DNA of 8,131 bases, taken from assembly GCA_900550525.1 (NCBI GenBank), contig URSN01000081.1, positions 1-8,131 of the forward strand, in the 5' to 3' direction. Of this stretch, positions 6,044-8,131 are shown piece by piece. The first letter of the stretch is position 1. The number at the start of each line of letters is the position of its first letter. The notes under the pieces were generated by a model. That model had not been told where the DNA came from and searched no databases. It saw only the letters and a program-made list of their open reading frames with translations. The DNA is from an uncultured Eubacteriales bacterium (GTDB lineage Bacteria; Bacillota; Clostridia; Christensenellales; CAG-138). Position numbers and translations under genes: made by a program.

Positions 6044-6584
6044 GGCTCCCTCTCCTTTGCATTTGCAGTCTGTTGACGATAATCTGAACCGGTCGGATGC
6101 TGACCATACCTGCCACTTTTAACCGAAAGAGCGCGCCCTGCGCATCGGGCCGCGCGGATACGCAGGCGTCCTCCGTGAGGAAGCGCCTTAGCAGCAACAG
6201 CAGCGCCTCGCGGCAGACCAGGCAGCCGAGCGCCGAGGCCGCCGGCGCTTCTGCGCCGCCGAGCGCGACCGACGCGCGCACGCCGCGCCACACGGCCGCC
6301 CGCAGCGCGGCGTTTGCCCATGGGCCGGGGGGCGGCCTTCGCTCGCCCGCGCGGTACACCGTGCGCAGCGAGCCGTCGCGCCGCAGCCACACGGCCGTCA
6401 GATACGGCTCGGAGAACAGGTGCACCCGGAAACGGAGGCGGGCAAGCGGCACGAGGCAGCAGACGCGCACCTCGAGCACGCCGCCCGGCGGCTCGAGAAA
6501 CAGCCGCACGCGAAAGCGCCACGCGGCGCACAACAGCAGCGCCGCAGCCGGTATGATGCATAAAAAAAGCGCCCACACGGGCAT
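6027..6584 (-). CDS. DUF2953 domain-containing protein
   Basis: This 185-residue protein begins with one hydrophobic segment (MPVWALFLCIIPAAALLLCAAW, residues 1-22) followed by an Arg-rich soluble part. Its start, the recurring RVRLFLE / RFRVHLF strands and its position directly before ytfJ match the DUF2953 family, whose members typically lie beside ytfJ and scpA/scpB in Clostridia. No function is known for the family. The C-terminal VAGMVSIRPVQIIVNRL resembles the family's closing motif. The ATG at 6582-6584 is chosen because the hydrophobic segment starts there; the ribosome binding site is weak (only GCAGG), and the frame stays open further upstream into the GntR gene with low-complexity sequence. 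The end overlaps ytfJ. It is somewhat short for the family. The family call is moderately sure. Confidence 0.72.
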   Translation of the reverse strand: MPVWALFLCIIPAAALLLCAAWRFRVRLFLEPPGGVLEVRVCCLVPLARLRFRVHLFSEPYLTAVWLRRDGSLRTVYRAGERRPPPGPWANAALRAAVWRGVRASVALGGAEAPAASALGCLVCREALLLLLRRFLTEDACVSARPDAQGALFRLKVAGMVSIRPVQIIVNRLQMQRRGSHAASH

Positions 6585-6627
6585 AGCCTGCGCAGGCGCG
6601 CACGGTTTTAACCGCGGCGGGACGCCG

Positions 6628-7296
6628 TCACGGCGTAAGATCGGGCGGGATGTACTCCTTGGCGTTGAGGATGTGGCTGCTGAGCAGCTCGCACGCGCGG
6701 TCAAAATCGCCCGCGCGGCAGGCGGCAAGGATCTGCTCGTGCTCGTTGATGGAGCGCTCGCGCGTGGCGGTGCTGCCGTAAAAATTGCGGCGCATGTACC
6801 GGTCGATATTGGCGTGGATGATGTCCATGAACAGGTTGGACACGGAGTTTTCCGCATGGTAGCTCAGCAGGTCGTGGAAGCGGTAGTTCAGCTCCTCGGT
6901 GCGGAACAGGTCCGTCTCCTGCCGCTGCGCGGCGATGACCGCGTCGAGCGCGTCATAGTCCTCCTCCGTCAGCAGCGGCGCGCTGTTGCGCAGCGCCATG
7001 ACCGAAAGCGTGGCGCGCACCTCCATCATATCGAGCAGCGTGCTGCGGGAAAGCTGCGTGACCGACGCGCCGCGGTTGGGGTGAATGCGGACAAGGCCGA
7101 GCGCCTCGAGCTGGCGCAGCGCCTCGCGCACCGGGATGTGGCTGACGTTGAGCGCGGCGGAGATCTCGTCCTGCTTGAGCTGCGCGCCGCCGGGCAGCTC
7201 GCCGCTGACGATGCCGTGCCGCAGCACGCGGTACACCCACTCCTGCGTTGCGCCAGTGCGCGGGCCGATCTGTTCGGCAATGGAACTGTAATTCAT
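6628..7296 (-). CDS. GntR-family regulator, FCD (FadR-like) subfamily
   Basis: This 222-residue transcription factor has a winged helix-turn-helix at residues about 20-80, with the GntR signature LKQDEISAALNVSHIPVREAL and the wing RIHPNRGASV. An all-helical FCD ligand domain follows (about 87-215). The FCD metal-site positions can be read as Asn137 (usually Asp), His141 in YRFHDLL, His186 in NEHEQI and His208 in LSSHIL. The ATG at 7294-7296 is preceded by GAGG six bases upstream; the in-frame ATG at 7312-7314 has no such site. Relatives usually respond to carboxylic acids or sugar acids, but the ligand cannot be told from sequence. A strong promoter and a leader hairpin lie upstream. The gap to the DUF2953 gene is 43 bases with no clear terminator, so read-through is possible. 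It has no obvious functional link to that cluster. Confidence 0.93.
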   Translation of the reverse strand: MNYSSIAEQIGPRTGATQEWVYRVLRHGIVSGELPGGAQLKQDEISAALNVSHIPVREALRQLEALGLVRIHPNRGASVTQLSRSTLLDMMEVRATLSVMALRNSAPLLTEEDYDALDAVIAAQRQETDLFRTEELNYRFHDLLSYHAENSVSNLFMDIIHANIDRYMRRNFYGSTATRERSINEHEQILAACRAGDFDRACELLSSHILNAKEYIPPDLTP

Positions 7297-7340
7297 GATG
7301 CACCTCGGCGTCAAAATGGTCGATCAAAGGCGTGCAACCC

Positions 7341-7361
7341 GTGCGGGCGCTCCGCCCGCAC
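7341..7361. promoter_or_regulatory. Hairpin/inverted repeat in the gntR leader, possible operator
   Basis: GTGCGGGCG (7341-7349) and CGCCCGCAC (7353-7361) form a perfect 9-bp inverted repeat around CTC. It starts 14 bases downstream of the -10 box, at about the expected transcription start. No T tract follows on either strand, so it is not a normal terminator. Binding by the regulator itself (autoregulation) or an RNA stability role are both open. Confidence 0.45.
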
Positions 7362-7374
7362 CTAAGCAGGATAT

Positions 7375-7403
7375 ATTATATAATGAAACAGCCGCCCCGT
7401 CAA
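7375..7403 (-). promoter_or_regulatory. Strong sigma-A promoter of the gntR regulator
   Basis: On the minus strand TTGACG (7398-7403) and a perfect TATAAT (7375-7380) are spaced by 17 bases. This is the best promoter in the window. It lies 79 bases upstream of the gntR ATG. The -35 box is embedded in the hairpin that follows the penicillin-binding protein gene. Confidence 0.88.
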
Positions 7404-7426
7404 CCCTGCGCGGGTGAGGGGGCGGC
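7391..7426 (-). terminator. Probable terminator of the penicillin-binding protein gene
   Basis: GCCGCCCC (7391-7398) pairs with GGGGCGGC (7419-7426), and an inner ACCC/GGGT pairing strengthens the arm. On the minus strand the stem is followed by TGTTTCATTAT, a weak T tract. It begins 20 bases after the stop codon at 7447. Its left arm overlaps the -35 box of the next promoter. Confidence 0.6.
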
Positions 7427-7446
7427 AGCGGCCGGGGCGCCGCGCG

Positions 7447-8131
7447 TCAGGCCGGGAGCGTGATATGCGCGCGCTCAGACGCCGCGCCTACGACGCGCTC
7501 GCCGCCGATCTCGAGCTGCGGGTGCACCGGGATGGCGTAATACGCATAATCCCCGGGCGAAAGCGCCGCGTCGGTATAGCTGACGCTGCCGGCGCCGCCG
7601 GAAAACTCGCCCAGCAGCACGGGCGCGCCGTCCGCGCCCTCGCGGTAGAGCCGGTAGAGGCAGAAGCGGCTGGGCACGCTGAAATAGATCATGACCGAGT
7701 CGCCCGCCGCGGCGAGCGAAATTGACTCCGGCGGCGCGGGGATGCGCCAGTAGGCGGTGTAGTCATCCGGCTCCGTGCCGACGAGGAACACCTCCGAATA
7801 CGCCGCATCGTCCGGCGTCAGGACGTTGGCGAGCACCGCCACATGCTCCGTATCGAGCGTATAGCCGTCGAGCCGGTATTCGCGCACATCCGGCGGCATG
7901 ACAAAATCCGGCGCGTCGCCGTCCGGGTACAGCGTTTCGAACACCTTCCGGAGCATCAGCGCCGGGTAGGTACCGCCGGTCGCGGCGTCGGGCAGGCGGC
8001 CCTGCTCCTCGCTGTCGTACCCCATCCAGACGGCGGCGGCATACTGCGGGTTGTACGCCGCCATCCAGATGTCGCGGTTGCCGAATTCATCGCCCGTGGT
8101 ACCGGTCTTGCCGGACAGCGGGATGTCCAGC
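7447..8131 (-). CDS. Class A penicillin-binding protein, C-terminal part
   Basis: The gene enters from beyond the right edge; 227 residues are visible. Class A PBPs polymerise glycan strands and cross-link peptides outside the membrane. The visible start PLSGKTGTTGDEFGNRDIWM contains the KTG motif (lysine codon at 8107-8109) of the transpeptidase domain, followed by the typical YNPQYAAAVWMGYDS and TGGTYPALMLRKVFE segments that close that domain. After a linker (PPDVREYRLDG) the last ~95 residues (from about PPESISL) look like a fibronectin type III-like beta domain (FCLYRLYREG, YAYYAIPVHP). Such C-terminal additions are common in clostridial PBP1-type proteins. The glycosyltransferase domain and the SxxK serine lie outside the window, so class A rather than class B is inferred from the motif sequence. 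Stop TGA at 7447-7449, with a hairpin after it. Confidence 0.88.
   Translation of the reverse strand, partial: LDIPLSGKTGTTGDEFGNRDIWMAAYNPQYAAAVWMGYDSEEQGRLPDAATGGTYPALMLRKVFETLYPDGDAPDFVMPPDVREYRLDGYTLDTEHVAVLANVLTPDDAAYSEVFLVGTEPDDYTAYWRIPAPPESISLAAAGDSVMIYFSVPSRFCLYRLYREGADGAPVLLGEFSGGAGSVSYTDAALSPGDYAYYAIPVHPQLEIGGERVVGAASERAHITLPA

Noticed and set aside
6622..6636. ACGCCG-TCA-CGGCGT hairpin over the gntR stop codon
   Set aside because: The stem has six pairs and no T tract follows on the minus strand, so it is not supported as a terminator.
6097..7365. Plus-strand open frame of 422 codons
   Set aside because: It is antisense to the DUF2953 gene and gntR, has low-complexity Arg/Ser/Ala content, and has no recognisable domain.
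1..8131. CRISPR array, tRNA/rRNA genes, insertion sequence or phage genes
   Set aside because: No regularly spaced repeats, cloverleaf-like stretches with conserved T-loop sequence, transposase motifs or integrase motifs were seen on either strand.

Overview
The window looks like chromosomal DNA from a GC-rich, spore-forming member of the Clostridia (Oscillospiraceae-like). The reasons are a GerW/YtfJ sporulation protein beside a DacF-type carboxypeptidase, a split biotin-dependent decarboxylase operon, strong Shine-Dalgarno sites and high GC. This placement is an inference from gene content. Every supported gene lies on the minus strand, so transcription runs from high to low coordinates. 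The long plus-strand open frames are GC-driven shadows.

From right to left: the 3' end of a class A penicillin-binding protein (7447-8131, entering from outside) ends in a GC-rich hairpin that overlaps the promoter of a GntR/FCD regulator (6628-7296). Next comes a tight cluster of a DUF2953 membrane-associated protein, GerW/YtfJ, a D-Ala-D-Ala carboxypeptidase and an RsuA/RluB pseudouridine synthase (6584 to 3729), with overlapping or short junctions that suggest one operon. A 366-base GC-rich gap with hairpins and a 20-base direct repeat follows. Then comes a decarboxylase operon: an OadG-like membrane subunit, a biotin carrier protein and the carboxyltransferase OadA (3350 to 1163). It closes with a good intrinsic terminator. 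No beta (ion-pump) subunit is present in the window.

The left 1 kb is the unusual part. A clear promoter drives queA, but the QueA reading frame changes at about 412-432 into the last ~65 residues of a ParE/GyrB-type topoisomerase subunit. This is followed 45 bases later by the start of the matching subunit A gene (parC/gyrA family), which runs off the left edge. Arginine codon use also changes: CGG is frequent from about 430 to about 1450 and rare on both sides. The left part therefore looks mosaic, either a real recombination or deletion product or a chimeric assembly. No previously undescribed system could be demonstrated. The chimera is the most important point to resolve.
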